The translations under genes and the position numbers were made by a program. The notes beneath the pieces were generated by a model. The model saw only the letters and a program-made list of their open reading frames with translations, was not told the origin of the DNA and ran no database searches. 30,960 nt of DNA from a virus: IMG/VR virus record IMGVR_UViG_3300043419_000843, positions 1 through 30,960 of that record. One strand, 5' to 3'. Shown here piece by piece: positions 22,696 through 28,625 of this stretch (the stretch's first letter is position 1; every line of letters starts with the position of its first letter).

Positions 22696-22872
22696 TCAGG
22701 CGAAAAGGCTGAGCTCTTCGATCTGCACGGCGGCAACGCGGCCGATGGCGGTGAGCTTGGCTGCGCAGCCGTCAGCGCTGGTTGCGGTGATGTGGATGCT
22801 GTTCGGCTCGAAGCTGTCAGAGCCCACAAGACGGACGGAAACCAGAAAGGCGTGATCCTGAACGATGGGCAT
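22696..22872 (-). CDS. Small beta-rich protein, unknown
   Basis: 58 residues from ATG 22872, MPIVQDHAFLVSVRLVGSDS and onward, ending QIEELSLFA. The longer frame to 22950 is rejected because it passes through the promoter at 22922-22950. The leader carries a hairpin (GGGGCC with GGCCCC) whose end is 22 nt before ATG. Alternating hydrophobic residues suggest a small beta barrel. Function unknown. Confidence 0.6.
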   Translation of the reverse strand: MPIVQDHAFLVSVRLVGSDSFEPNSIHITATSADGCAAKLTAIGRVAAVQIEELSLFA

Positions 22873-22921
22873 GGTCTGGGATGCGATGGGATGTGGGGCC
22901 GTGGTGGCCCCGTTGCTTTGA

Positions 22922-22950
22922 ATCATACCACCTAGGTAGCTAGGTGGCAA
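22922..22950 (-). promoter_or_regulatory. Sigma-70-like promoter with CTAG palindrome in the spacer
   Basis: TTGCCA (22950-22945), 17 bp, TATGAT (22927-22922). The spacer holds CCTAGCTACCTAGG, an almost palindromic CTAG-rich sequence, so a repressor bound there would cover the promoter. The transcript would start about 50 nt before the ATG at 22872 and include the GGGGCC hairpin. A near copy lies at 23240-23268. Confidence 0.75.
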
Positions 22951-22955
22951 AGGGA

Positions 22956-23189
22956 TCAGACGTTTTCAGTCAGGGTGACCCAGTAACAAGGGCCGTAGCC
23001 AGGTGCTGTGTCGTCGTCTTCGTGGCTGTGAACGAGACCCTTTTCGATCAAAGAGCCGAGCACACCGGCGGTGACGTGATCGTTGTTGAAAGGTGTGAGC
23101 TCGTGAAGCCAGCCGCAACCGGGCTCGTCCATGCCTTCAACGATCGAGTCGTAGAGGGCTTGTTCTTTGTCGGTGAGGGTGATGGTCAT
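22956..23189 (-). CDS. Small winged-helix-like protein
   Basis: 77 residues. MTITLTDKEQALYDSIVEGM, then HVTAGVLGSLIEKGLVHSHE, and a C-terminal PCYWVTLTENV give the helix-helix-helix-wing pattern of compact winged-helix DNA-binding proteins. A negatively charged wing (HEDDDTAPG) is unusual for DNA binding, so a protein partner is also possible. The leader ends ATCGCTTCCCAAACC before ATG, a C-rich context shared with three other genes. Confidence 0.6.
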   Translation of the reverse strand: MTITLTDKEQALYDSIVEGMDEPGCGWLHELTPFNNDHVTAGVLGSLIEKGLVHSHEDDDTAPGYGPCYWVTLTENV

Positions 23190-23239
23190 GGTTTGGGAAG
23201 CGATGTGATTGCCGGGAGGCTTGCCCCCTCGACTCCTTC

Positions 23240-23268
23240 AACATAAGACCTAGCTACCTAGGTGGCAA
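23240..23268 (-). promoter_or_regulatory. Second sigma-70-like promoter with CTAG palindrome in the spacer
   Basis: TTGCCA (23268-23263), 17 bp, TATGTT (23245-23240). The spacer CCTAGGTAGCTAGGTCT closely matches that of the promoter at 22922-22950, in a different order of the CTAG units. A short GGGGG...CCTCCC hairpin lies in the leader, 24 nt before the ATG at 23189. Confidence 0.75.
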
Positions 23269-23315
23269 GGGGTAGCCAGGCTATGTCACATCTCTTTACA
23301 AACGCATCTCGCCAG

Positions 23316-23537
23316 TCACGCCCCCAGGCCCACGCCCTGCAATGCCAGTCCCGCCTGCCATGCGTGCCCATAGGCGGCGGCCATTGCAGCTCCCAGGCTC
23401 CCGTAGATCCCCACAATCCCGACTCCCACCAGCTCCACACCACCGAGCTCCAGTGGGTGCAACGACAGCTGGTAGCGCCCGTCCTGTTGCCTCACCACAC
23501 ACGCCCGCACCAGGGGCTTCGAATCCTGGTTTGCCAT
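23316..23537 (-). CDS. Small hydrophobic protein, unknown
   Basis: 73 residues from ATG 23537, with GAGG upstream and 5 bp after the preceding stop. MANQDSKPLVRACVVRQQDG has a strand-rich start; the end is a Gly/Ala-rich hydrophobic stretch (VELVGVGIVGIYGSLGAAMA and AAAYGHAWQAGLALQGV), perhaps one membrane segment. Function unknown. Confidence 0.55.
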   Translation of the reverse strand: MANQDSKPLVRACVVRQQDGRYQLSLHPLELGGVELVGVGIVGIYGSLGAAMAAAYGHAWQAGLALQGVGLGA

Positions 23538-23542
23538 ATCCC

Positions 23543-23872
23543 TCAGTCCTCGAGCGGGCACATCCCCACCGCTTCGCGGGTGATCTGGCCACCCTCGAAA
23601 TACCGCACCACCTCGATGGGTGCATCCATGGACTTGCCGCGCATCTCGTCAATCAGGTCATCGAGGATTGCGTAGGACTCATGTTTCCCGAGGATGCGGT
23701 CGTAGTGATAGGTGCGACCCGAGCCATCCGAGAAGGCGAAATAGATGAGGGTTCTTTCAGCCACGGCCTCAAGGGTGAGCAGGTGAGTCAGGGTGCCCCG
23801 CACAGCACGGAGCCAGTCAGCTAGGGCCACTGCAGCCCCGATCAGCGAGAAGGTCAGACGGACTAGGCGCAT
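23543..23872 (-). CDS. Small membrane-anchored protein, unknown
   Basis: 109 residues. The N terminus (RLVRLTFSLIGAAVALADWL) can form a membrane or signal-anchor segment; the soluble part has FSDGSGRTYHYDRILGKHES, YAILDDLIDEMRG and a Cys near the end (AVGMCPLED). It follows the HNH stop by 3 bp and the next gene by 5 bp, so it belongs to one operon. No family recognised. Confidence 0.55.
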   Translation of the reverse strand: MRLVRLTFSLIGAAVALADWLRAVRGTLTHLLTLEAVAERTLIYFAFSDGSGRTYHYDRILGKHESYAILDDLIDEMRGKSMDAPIEVVRYFEGGQITREAVGMCPLED

Positions 23873-23875
23873 CGT

Positions 23876-24388
23876 TCACTCAGTCTGGCTGGGTTGGAGA
23901 TCGAGAGCTGCGAACTCGCCACGAAGCTCAACAGCCTTGGCGCAGTATGCAGCGTGGGCCTCCTCAGCAGTAGCAAAGTATCCGAGGTGATACTTCTGCC
24001 CGAGGTGTTTGATCTGGGCCCGCCAGCACTGTTGACGGCGATACCACGTAACCCCACGAAACCCGTGTGGATTCAGGTCCACCTTGTTCATCTGATTCTG
24101 CTGGTGGGTGGCGGTTCTGAGGTTCCAACCTCGATTGTCGAGCCGAACACCGTTGATATGGTCCACCTGCAGGTAAGGGCTCAGGGGCTGGCTAGATAGC
24201 CAGGAGAACACAATGCGGTGCTGCTGGTAGCTGTGGCACTGAAACTGCAGCCCCCAGTACCCGTTGCAGGTCTTGTACCCCGCCTGTCTGCCGGTTTCGC
24301 GCCAGTAGAGCAAGCCAGTCAGCGGGTTGTAGGAGAACGTCTCCCAGAGCAGCTCCTGTGCAGGTAGCTCCCTGTATCGTTGCTTCAT
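23876..24388 (-). CDS. HNH homing endonuclease with AP2 domain
   Basis: 170 residues from ATG 24388. A longer frame to 24448 is rejected because it would translate through the conserved hairpin leader. N-terminal LLWETFSYNPLTGLLYWRET is shared with the other HNH-AP2 proteins here. HNH core: QQHRIVFSWL (H57), LQVDHINGVRLDNRGWNLRT (74-92). AP2 domain at about 108-158: FRGVTWYRRQQCWRAQIKHL, then LGYFATAEEAHAAYCAKAVE. All expected HNH residues are present, so it is probably active. It lies inside the replication/accessory region on the same strand as its neighbours. Confidence 0.9.
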   Translation of the reverse strand: MKQRYRELPAQELLWETFSYNPLTGLLYWRETGRQAGYKTCNGYWGLQFQCHSYQQHRIVFSWLSSQPLSPYLQVDHINGVRLDNRGWNLRTATHQQNQMNKVDLNPHGFRGVTWYRRQQCWRAQIKHLGQKYHLGYFATAEEAHAAYCAKAVELRGEFAALDLQPSQTE

Positions 24389-24414
24389 CAGCTCAGTCCA
24401 AGTGAGTTGGTCAC

Positions 24415-24475
24415 GGCTCAGAGGCGGGAACCTGCTGAGCCACTCCATTCTATGCTGCGCAGCTAGCTCGGTCGA
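24415..24475 (-). promoter_or_regulatory. Promoter and bulged-C hairpin leader of the HNH gene at 24388
   Basis: This copy has a full promoter: TCGACC (24475-24470), 17 bp spacer with GAGCTAGCT, TAGAAT (24452-24447). The hairpin begins 5 nt later (24441-24415): outer stem GGCTCAG/CTGAGCC, bulged C at 24434, inner stem AGG/CCT, loop TTCCCG. GTGACCA follows; the ATG starts 26 nt after the stem. The predicted start of transcription falls at the hairpin. Confidence 0.75.
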
Positions 24476-25145
24476 GCGTTTCCAGGTAGCGATCTAGACG
24501 CTCGAGAAAGACCTGCTCCTGGGCGAGGAGGTCTTCGTGCTCCAAGATCCACACGTCAGGCCAGGAGCCCGTAGGTCTCCCGATCACGAGACAGGCTTTG
24601 GTTGGCTCAATGTCATAGGTGTGCTTGAGGCCGAGGCTGTAAGCACCGAGCTGGGCCATGTAGCCCGCCACGAGATCAGCCGAGCGGCGGCGCTTCGAGC
24701 TCTTCCAGTCGATGAGCGTGACATCTTGCCAGTGGGCGCAGTAGGCGAGCAGGTCAAATGTCCCTGCTGCACCCAGAGAGCCGTGGGGAAAGAACACGGG
24801 CATCTCCATGGCGAGAGGCTCAACAACGTTTTCCTTGACCCAGGGGAGGATGTTGCGGAGGTATCCCCCGAAGGCGAGGTGGTTCTCGGTGGCCTGGCCC
24901 ATCAGATGACGCTCCACCTGCTCGTGCATCCAGGTGCCACGCCTACAGGCCGCGGCGGATTCGCGTTGAGCTCCAGGTCGAGCCAGCCAGGTTTGTAGAG
25001 CGGCTTTGGATTCCGGGCTGGCGGTCTCCCCGATCACGCGGGTGATCGAGGGCATGGTGCCGGCACTGGTTTCATAGCCGGTGCGATCTTCCCGGCGTGC
25101 GATGACCTCTTGAGTGCCGGGAAAGGTCAAGCGCACGCCGCTCAT
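24450..25145 (-). CDS. PD-(D/E)XK exonuclease (RecB/Cas4-like)
   Basis: 231 residues. The nuclease motifs are in order: RGTWMHEQVE with H74, AMEMPVF with E114, GTFDLLA with D131, LIDWKSSK with D146 and K148, and YMAQLGAY with Q165. This is the single-domain RecB-type nuclease arrangement, which in phages usually acts in recombination or DNA end processing, probably with the ssDNA-binding protein at 27409-28017. The start overlaps the methyltransferase stop by 4 bp (ATGA), so translation is coupled. The 3' end contains the promoter of the downstream HNH gene. Confidence 0.85.
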   Translation of the reverse strand: MSGVRLTFPGTQEVIARREDRTGYETSAGTMPSITRVIGETASPESKAALQTWLARPGAQRESAAACRRGTWMHEQVERHLMGQATENHLAFGGYLRNILPWVKENVVEPLAMEMPVFFPHGSLGAAGTFDLLAYCAHWQDVTLIDWKSSKRRRSADLVAGYMAQLGAYSLGLKHTYDIEPTKACLVIGRPTGSWPDVWILEHEDLLAQEQVFLERLDRYLETLDRASCAA

Positions 25146-25981
25146 AGCCGAATTTGCGATAGCTCTAGCACCCGTTGCAGTGGCACAGCAGCTACATGGG
25201 GAACTACAGCGTTTCCGAGAGCTTTAAGGCGGTGTACCCGATCGGAAAGCCCATCATCTCCTCGACAAAGGACGGGTTCAGATACGTAGCTTCGCCAGTC
25301 GCTTGAGAGGCGATGACTACTACACCAGCGAGTTTCGACTTGGCTGCCACCTTCTCGTAGTTGACGTTCGGCCCCGTATCTTTGTGATCGCGGGTGGTCG
25401 GTGTCGGGAGCATCCGAGCGATAACGGTCTCCAGATTTGGATTTGGGTGCTTGGCCTGGGTACGTAGGTCGCAGGTCATCGCTGAGTTCGCTCTGGGCGT
25501 AGGCAACGAGCCACCAGCGGTCACGCTTGTGGCAGGCTCCCACATCACTTGCGCGGATACACGCCCATTCCGCATCGAACCCTGCCGCGGCCAACTCCCC
25601 GAGAACAATGTCGAGCCCCCGTGTTCTGATGGCTGCAACGTTCTCCAGGATGACGAAGCTAGGTCGAACTGCGCGAGCAACTCGCATGAGTTGGTGGAAG
25701 AGTCCCGAGCGTGTGCCATCGGCAATTCCTGCACCAAGGCCAGCGTAGGAGATGTCCTGGCAGGGGAATCCACCGCAAATAACGTCAGCTGCCCCGGCGA
25801 GAGGCTGATACGTCGAGATGTCATCGTGAATCGGAACGTCTGGCCAGTGCTGGCGAAGAACTCGCTGGCAGAAAGAGTCGATCTCAACGAACTGAACTGT
25901 TTCGTAGCCGCCGACAAGTTGTTCGGCGGCGTAACTAAAGCCGCCGATACCGCTGAACAGATCCAGGAGTTTCAGAACCAC
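25142..25981 (-). CDS. DNA (cytosine-5-)-methyltransferase
   Basis: 279 residues from GTG 25981. All core motifs are present: I, LDLFSGIGGF (6-15); IV, GGFPCQDIS with catalytic C74; VI, ENV (113-115); VIII, HKRDRWWLVAY (151-161); X, LKALGNAVVP (252-261). The target-recognition region between VIII and X is short. It would transfer methyl groups to cytosine in phage DNA, possibly to evade host restriction; no matching restriction enzyme is present. The same DNA is read in a second, +1-shifted frame (25204-25824) that looks like a separate conserved phage protein. The following exonuclease gene overlaps by ATGA. Confidence 0.95.
   Translation of the reverse strand: MVLKLLDLFSGIGGFSYAAEQLVGGYETVQFVEIDSFCQRVLRQHWPDVPIHDDISTYQPLAGAADVICGGFPCQDISYAGLGAGIADGTRSGLFHQLMRVARAVRPSFVILENVAAIRTRGLDIVLGELAAAGFDAEWACIRASDVGACHKRDRWWLVAYAQSELSDDLRPTYPGQAPKSKSGDRYRSDAPDTDHPRSQRYGAERQLREGGSQVETRWCSSHRLSSDWRSYVSEPVLCRGDDGLSDRVHRLKALGNAVVPHVAAVPLQRVLELSQIRL
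25204..25824 (-). CDS. Second reading frame within the methyltransferase gene, phage family protein
   Basis: A 206-residue frame from ATG 25824 (open to 25917), wholly inside the methyltransferase gene and shifted by one base. Several segments look like a known phage protein family rather than noise: GQLTLFAVDSPARTS, SSWRTLQPS, FSGSWPRQGSMRNGRV, SLPTPRANSAM, LPTPTTRDHKDTG and, near the end, LNPSFVEEMMGFPIGYTALK. The last (LNPxFVExxMGFPxGxT) recurs in many stand-alone phage proteins annotated as methyltransferase-associated, as I recall. Whether this frame is translated cannot be decided from the sequence; no Shine-Dalgarno sequence precedes the ATG. Confidence 0.55.
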   Translation of the reverse strand: MTSRRISLSPGQLTLFAVDSPARTSPTLALVQELPMAHARDSSTNSCELLAQFDLASSSWRTLQPSEHGGSTLFSGSWPRQGSMRNGRVSAQVMWEPATSVTAGGSLPTPRANSAMTCDLRTQAKHPNPNLETVIARMLPTPTTRDHKDTGPNVNYEKVAAKSKLAGVVVIASQATGEATYLNPSFVEEMMGFPIGYTALKLSETL

Positions 25982-25986
25982 GAGAT

Positions 25987-26238
25987 CTACCTACTAGTCT
26001 CGGCGACCTGCAGAACCTTGACCGGACGGGTGCGGGTGTTGCGGGGGACGGGGAGCCATTGCAGCTGCTGAGCTGGCAAGAAGACTTCGTTGGTTTGGAG
26101 GGTGTAGAAGCGATGGTCGCAGAACTCGCAGTGTCTGCGGCGGACCAGTTGACCTTCAGTGGAGCGGGTGGTGTTGACGACGCGGGTGGTGCGTGAGTCG
26201 CAGTTAGGGCAAGGGAGCCCGGTCTGATTGATCGGCAT
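25987..26238 (-). CDS. NrdR-like zinc-ribbon protein
   Basis: 83 residues. C10, C13, C37 and C40 in CPNC...CEFC with intervening TRVVNTTRSTEGQLVRRRH and following DHRFYTLQ closely match the N-terminal zinc ribbon of NrdR, which represses ribonucleotide reductase genes; the ATP-cone domain of true NrdR is absent. It is probably a phage DNA-binding regulator or accessory factor. The start overlaps the preceding stop by one base (TGATG). Confidence 0.75.
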   Translation of the reverse strand: MPINQTGLPCPNCDSRTTRVVNTTRSTEGQLVRRRHCEFCDHRFYTLQTNEVFLPAQQLQWLPVPRNTRTRPVKVLQVAETSR

Positions 26239-26546
26239 CAGAAGTTGGTCTGGATATTTGAGAAGGCAGTGCGGCCTTGGAGCTTGGCTGGCTTGAATTC
26301 GGGGCTCATGTGGCTGGCGGTGATGCTGCGGTCCTGCGGGTAGCGATCAGTGGATCGGTTGAGCTGCAGGAGGCGTTGTTCTGCCTTGCCGATAACGGTG
26401 ATGCCGGTGGCGTCGGGGTAACGCTCGAAGGCTTTTTTGCGGGCGTCGGTAGCGGTGAGAGCTTTGATGATTTGTCTCATGGGTCTGACACCAACGCCAA
26501 CAACCTCGATCTCAAACCACTTGTCCTTCTTGGGCTTAGCCGACAT
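26238..26546 (-). CDS. Unknown protein of the early operon
   Basis: 102 residues, MSAKPKKDKWFEIEVVGVGV then MRQIIKALTATDARKKAFER and YPDATGITVIGKAEQRLLQL. The beta-alpha-beta pattern with a basic helix suggests a small DNA- or RNA-binding fold of the double-psi or RRM size, but no family is recognised. It overlaps the preceding gene by 11 bp and the next by one base. Confidence 0.6.
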   Translation of the reverse strand: MSAKPKKDKWFEIEVVGVGVRPMRQIIKALTATDARKKAFERYPDATGITVIGKAEQRLLQLNRSTDRYPQDRSITASHMSPEFKPAKLQGRTAFSNIQTNF

Positions 26547-26808
26547 GGGTAACGCTCCCGAAGGTGGCTTGGCCCGGCAGGACGACCTGCCGAAAGTTCG
26601 GACCCTCGGCCATCTGCAGAACGGTGAGCTCCTCGCCTTTGATGTGCTGCCAGACCTTGGCAGCTGCAGCTGCGGCGGCTACATCAGTCCAGCGATGGGC
26701 CTGGCCGGGCTGGTCTGTCCATTCCCGGTTGTCCGGGCCATAGGGCCGAGCGAAGTATTGGCCGTCGTGACGCTGAAGGATGAAGCAGGTGATGGTGGTG
26801 TTGATCAT
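26536..26808 (-). CDS. Unknown small protein of the early operon
   Basis: 90 residues, MINTTITCFILQRHDGQYFA then an alanine-rich helix (VAAAAAAAKVWQHIKGEELT). A strand-loop-strand beginning and a central helix suggest a small alpha/beta protein. The leader TAATCGCTTCCCATGATC is shared with other small genes and replaces a Shine-Dalgarno sequence. Function unknown. Confidence 0.6.
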   Translation of the reverse strand: MINTTITCFILQRHDGQYFARPYGPDNREWTDQPGQAHRWTDVAAAAAAAKVWQHIKGEELTVLQMAEGPNFRQVVLPGQATFGSVTHVG

Positions 26809-26817
26809 GGGAAGCGA

Positions 26818-27330
26818 TTAGGCAGCTCGGTGAAATTCGCCACGCAACTCGGCTGAGGCGCGGCAGTAGGCAGCGTGGGCTTCCTCGGGGGTGTCGTGCA
26901 GCCCGAGGTAATAGCGCTTGCCCTCGTGCATCAGCAGCGCTTGGTAGCGCTTCTTGCGCTTGTGGAAGCAGACGCCGCGATAGCCCGTAGTGCCGTTAGA
27001 TGACGGGCCGCGATTGCCTTGCTGTTGCACGCCATCAGCAAGCCGCAGGTTGTGCCAGGCGTTGTTGCCCTTGTCTCGGTCGATGTGATCGACCTGGAGC
27101 TCGCCGGGGTCTTCGCCCGTCACATACATCCAGGCCAGACGCTGGACGTTGTATGGGTGAAAGTCGATCTTGACCCAGCGATAGCCGTCAGGGCGGTCGC
27201 TACCCGCTCGGCTGCCGGCGGGGATCACGTTGCTGCGCTTGACCTTCCAGTAGAACTCGCCGGTGATCACGGAATAGTCAAGAAGCGAATGAAGTCGCGC
27301 CTGCGTAGGCAGGGGGTTAGGTTTAGGCAT
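26818..27330 (-). CDS. HNH homing endonuclease with AP2 domain
   Basis: 170 residues from ATG 27330. N-terminal LLDYSVITGEFYWKVKRSN, HNH core VQRLAWMYVTGEDPGELQVD, HIDRDKGNNAWHNLRLADG (D81, H82, NN 89-90, NLR 94-96), then an AP2 domain (YRGVCFHKRKKRYQALLMHE, YLGLHDTPEEAHAAYCRASA). The GEDPGELxVDHIDR segment is nearly identical to the truncated HNH at 17360, so they share a recent ancestor. All catalytic positions are present. The leader hairpin is the same sequence as the copy at 6718. Confidence 0.92.
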   Translation of the reverse strand: MPKPNPLPTQARLHSLLDYSVITGEFYWKVKRSNVIPAGSRAGSDRPDGYRWVKIDFHPYNVQRLAWMYVTGEDPGELQVDHIDRDKGNNAWHNLRLADGVQQQGNRGPSSNGTTGYRGVCFHKRKKRYQALLMHEGKRYYLGLHDTPEEAHAAYCRASAELRGEFHRAA

Positions 27331-27354
27331 CGCCTGGTGGATTCAGGTGGTCAT

Positions 27355-27392
27355 GGGGCAGGGTGTTGACGCACCGCTGCCCCTTCAAACTA
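27355..27392 (-). promoter_or_regulatory. 5'-end bulged-C hairpin leader of the HNH gene at 27330
   Basis: TAGTTT (27392-27387), 3 nt, then a hairpin at 27383-27355: outer stem GGGGCAG/CTGCCCC, bulged C at 27376, inner stem GGTG/CACC, loop CGTCAA. ATGACCA follows directly. The ATG of the HNH gene starts 24 nt after the stem. Stem and loop match the 6718 copy, 20 kb away and on the other strand. Confidence 0.8.
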
Positions 27393-27408
27393 ACTGGGCT
27401 GGGTTAGC

Positions 27409-28017
27409 TCAGAAAGGCTTGCCCGAGAAAGGGTTGCCACCTGCAATAACCACGCTGAGATCGAAGCCGTCTTCGAGCACCTTTTGCCAAGCAGCGTCGA
27501 TGGCTTTGTCGGTAGCGGCTTGACGACGCTTACCAGGCATCGGCAACACCGAATATTTCTTATCGATTCCCTTGCCGGTGGCAGAGAGAACGAGGTCGAA
27601 CAGATGCGGCTCGCTTTCCACCTCTTCATCAGAGAGGAAGTCGATGATGGGCTCTGCCAGGCTGCGCTGAGAAAACTCAAATACCTGCACCGCCTCGTCG
27701 TTGTAGTTCCAAATTGCGAAGGTGAAGAACTGCTGAACGCGGAAGTCAGGCTGCACGACGGCGTTCTGCTCATCGGCGCGGGTGATCACGTCTTCCTTGG
27801 TGGGCTCGGAAGCGAAGATCAGCTTGACGCGCTTACCGGGGTCCGAGGCTGAGTCAGCCCAGACAATGAAGCCGGTGGCGGACTCGTCACCGAGGAAGGT
27901 GATGCGGGTCTTGGTGCCCTCGGTCAGATCTCTGGGATTCAGGTAGTTGCCGGAGCCGGTAGCGGTGCTCTTGCGAGCGGTGTAGGCGTCGGCGACGGAC
28001 TTGGTTAATAGGGGCAT
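27409..28017 (-). CDS. Probable single-stranded DNA-binding protein
   Basis: 202 residues from ATG 28017 (MPLLTKSVADAY). An ATG at 28053 is less likely because it lies inside the promoter. Segments NYLNPRDLTEGTKTRITFLG, ATGFIVWADS, FFTFAIWNYNDEAVQVFEFS and DLVLSATGKGIDKKYSVLPM give an OB-fold-like beta pattern matching a phage family often annotated as ssDNA-binding. The position beside helicase/primase and exonuclease genes agrees. The C terminus (NPFSGKPF) lacks a clear acidic tail, so it is unlike bacterial SSB; confidence in the exact role is moderate. Confidence 0.65.
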   Translation of the reverse strand: MPLLTKSVADAYTARKSTATGSGNYLNPRDLTEGTKTRITFLGDESATGFIVWADSASDPGKRVKLIFASEPTKEDVITRADEQNAVVQPDFRVQQFFTFAIWNYNDEAVQVFEFSQRSLAEPIIDFLSDEEVESEPHLFDLVLSATGKGIDKKYSVLPMPGKRRQAATDKAIDAAWQKVLEDGFDLSVVIAGGNPFSGKPF

Positions 28018-28051
28018 TGAGTCGAGTGGGCGAGGCCCTGTTGACTCCGCC

Positions 28052-28081
28052 ATCCTACAGCTACTGAGCTAGCTAGGTCAA
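28052..28081 (-). promoter_or_regulatory. Promoter of the ssDNA-binding protein gene
   Basis: TTGACC (28081-28076), 18 bp with TAGCTAGCTCAG, then TAGGAT (28057-28052). The -35 overlaps the stop of the ribbon-helix-helix gene. The spacer carries the CTAG palindrome found at other starts. Transcription would begin near 28045, which favours the ATG at 28017. Confidence 0.65.
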
Positions 28082-28326
28082 GACTCAAGCAGTTGTTGAC
28101 GAAGGTTCACGAAGTCCGCTTTGCCAAGCTCCGAGGCGAGCAGCCGGATCGCGACCTCGACAATCTCGCTCCGGTTGGTGGCTGTGGTTTCGGCCATCTC
28201 GCAGGCGATATCCCAACCCCGATCACTCATGGAGAGGGTGCGTTGCCGCTTAGGTGAGTTCCAGTGGGAAGAGGGCTGCTGCCCCCCGACAGGGCGGGTC
28301 TTGATGGCCGTGGATTCCTGGGTCAC
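28078..28326 (-). CDS. Ribbon-helix-helix DNA-binding protein, probable regulator
   Basis: 82 residues from GTG 28326. After a basic N terminus, residues 29-67 (RTLSMSDRGWDIACEMAETT, then NRSEIVEVAIRLLASEL) form a clear ribbon-helix-helix: one strand, a helix, an N-R/S turn and a second helix ending before LGKADF. Such dimers bind short palindromes through the strand pair. Genes on both sides have CTAG-rich palindromes at their promoters, including its own (28345-28358), so it could autoregulate and control several early genes; this is inference. Confidence 0.7.
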   Translation of the reverse strand: MTQESTAIKTRPVGGQQPSSHWNSPKRQRTLSMSDRGWDIACEMAETTATNRSEIVEVAIRLLASELGKADFVNLRQQLLES

Positions 28327-28344
28327 GAGATGGGAGCTATCGAA

Positions 28345-28358
28345 CTAGCTAGATCCTA
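28345..28358 (-). promoter_or_regulatory. -10 hexamer abutting CTAGCTAG before the regulator gene
   Basis: TAGGAT (28358-28353) followed directly by CTAGCTAG (28352-28345), then TTCGATAG. No good -35 is seen. The flanking GTTCGATAG is also present after the palindrome at 28626-28633. Confidence 0.5.
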
Positions 28359-28360
28359 AC

Positions 28361-28609
28361 TCAGTTCCCCAGCCACCTCGTTCCATAGCTCCTCGCTGAT
28401 CCTGCCGGTGCTGCTGACCTGCTGCAGTAGTTGCCCTGCCGATACGTGCCCAGCGGGCAAGACGAGCCATACAGCGGGACTGCTGGGCTCCTGTTGGCGC
28501 TACTGGGGATGCAGTAGCCCGCCTGCCGGTAATACCCCAGAGGGCAGGTCGATCCAATGCGCTCTATGGGCTGCTGGGTGGCGAGCAGCAAGGTGATCAG
28601 GATGGCCAA
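28361..28609 (-). CDS. Small exported protein with duplicated Cys motif
   Basis: 82 residues from TTG 28609 (AGGTG upstream). The N terminus (AILITLLLATQQP) is a short hydrophobic export signal. Two tandem units follow: STCPLGYYRQAGYCIPSSAN (about 20-39) and SSCPLGTYRQGNYCSRSAAP (about 49-68), each with two Cys 10 residues apart, probably a small disulfide loop. A basic/polar tail ends RWLGN. The duplicated CPLGxYRQxxYC unit is conspicuous; I recall similar Cys-Pro-Leu-Gly repeats from cyanobacterial exported proteins, function unknown. Confidence 0.6.
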   Translation of the reverse strand: MAILITLLLATQQPIERIGSTCPLGYYRQAGYCIPSSANRSPAVPLYGSSCPLGTYRQGNYCSRSAAPAGSARSYGTRWLGN

Positions 28610-28625
28610 GTGGGCACCTATCGAA

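Noticed and set aside
6700-27400. Group I or group II intron interpretation of the HNH genes and their leaders.
   Set aside because: No flanking gene is split by any HNH gene and no intron core pairing was seen; the hairpin is short and at the predicted 5' end of the mRNA.
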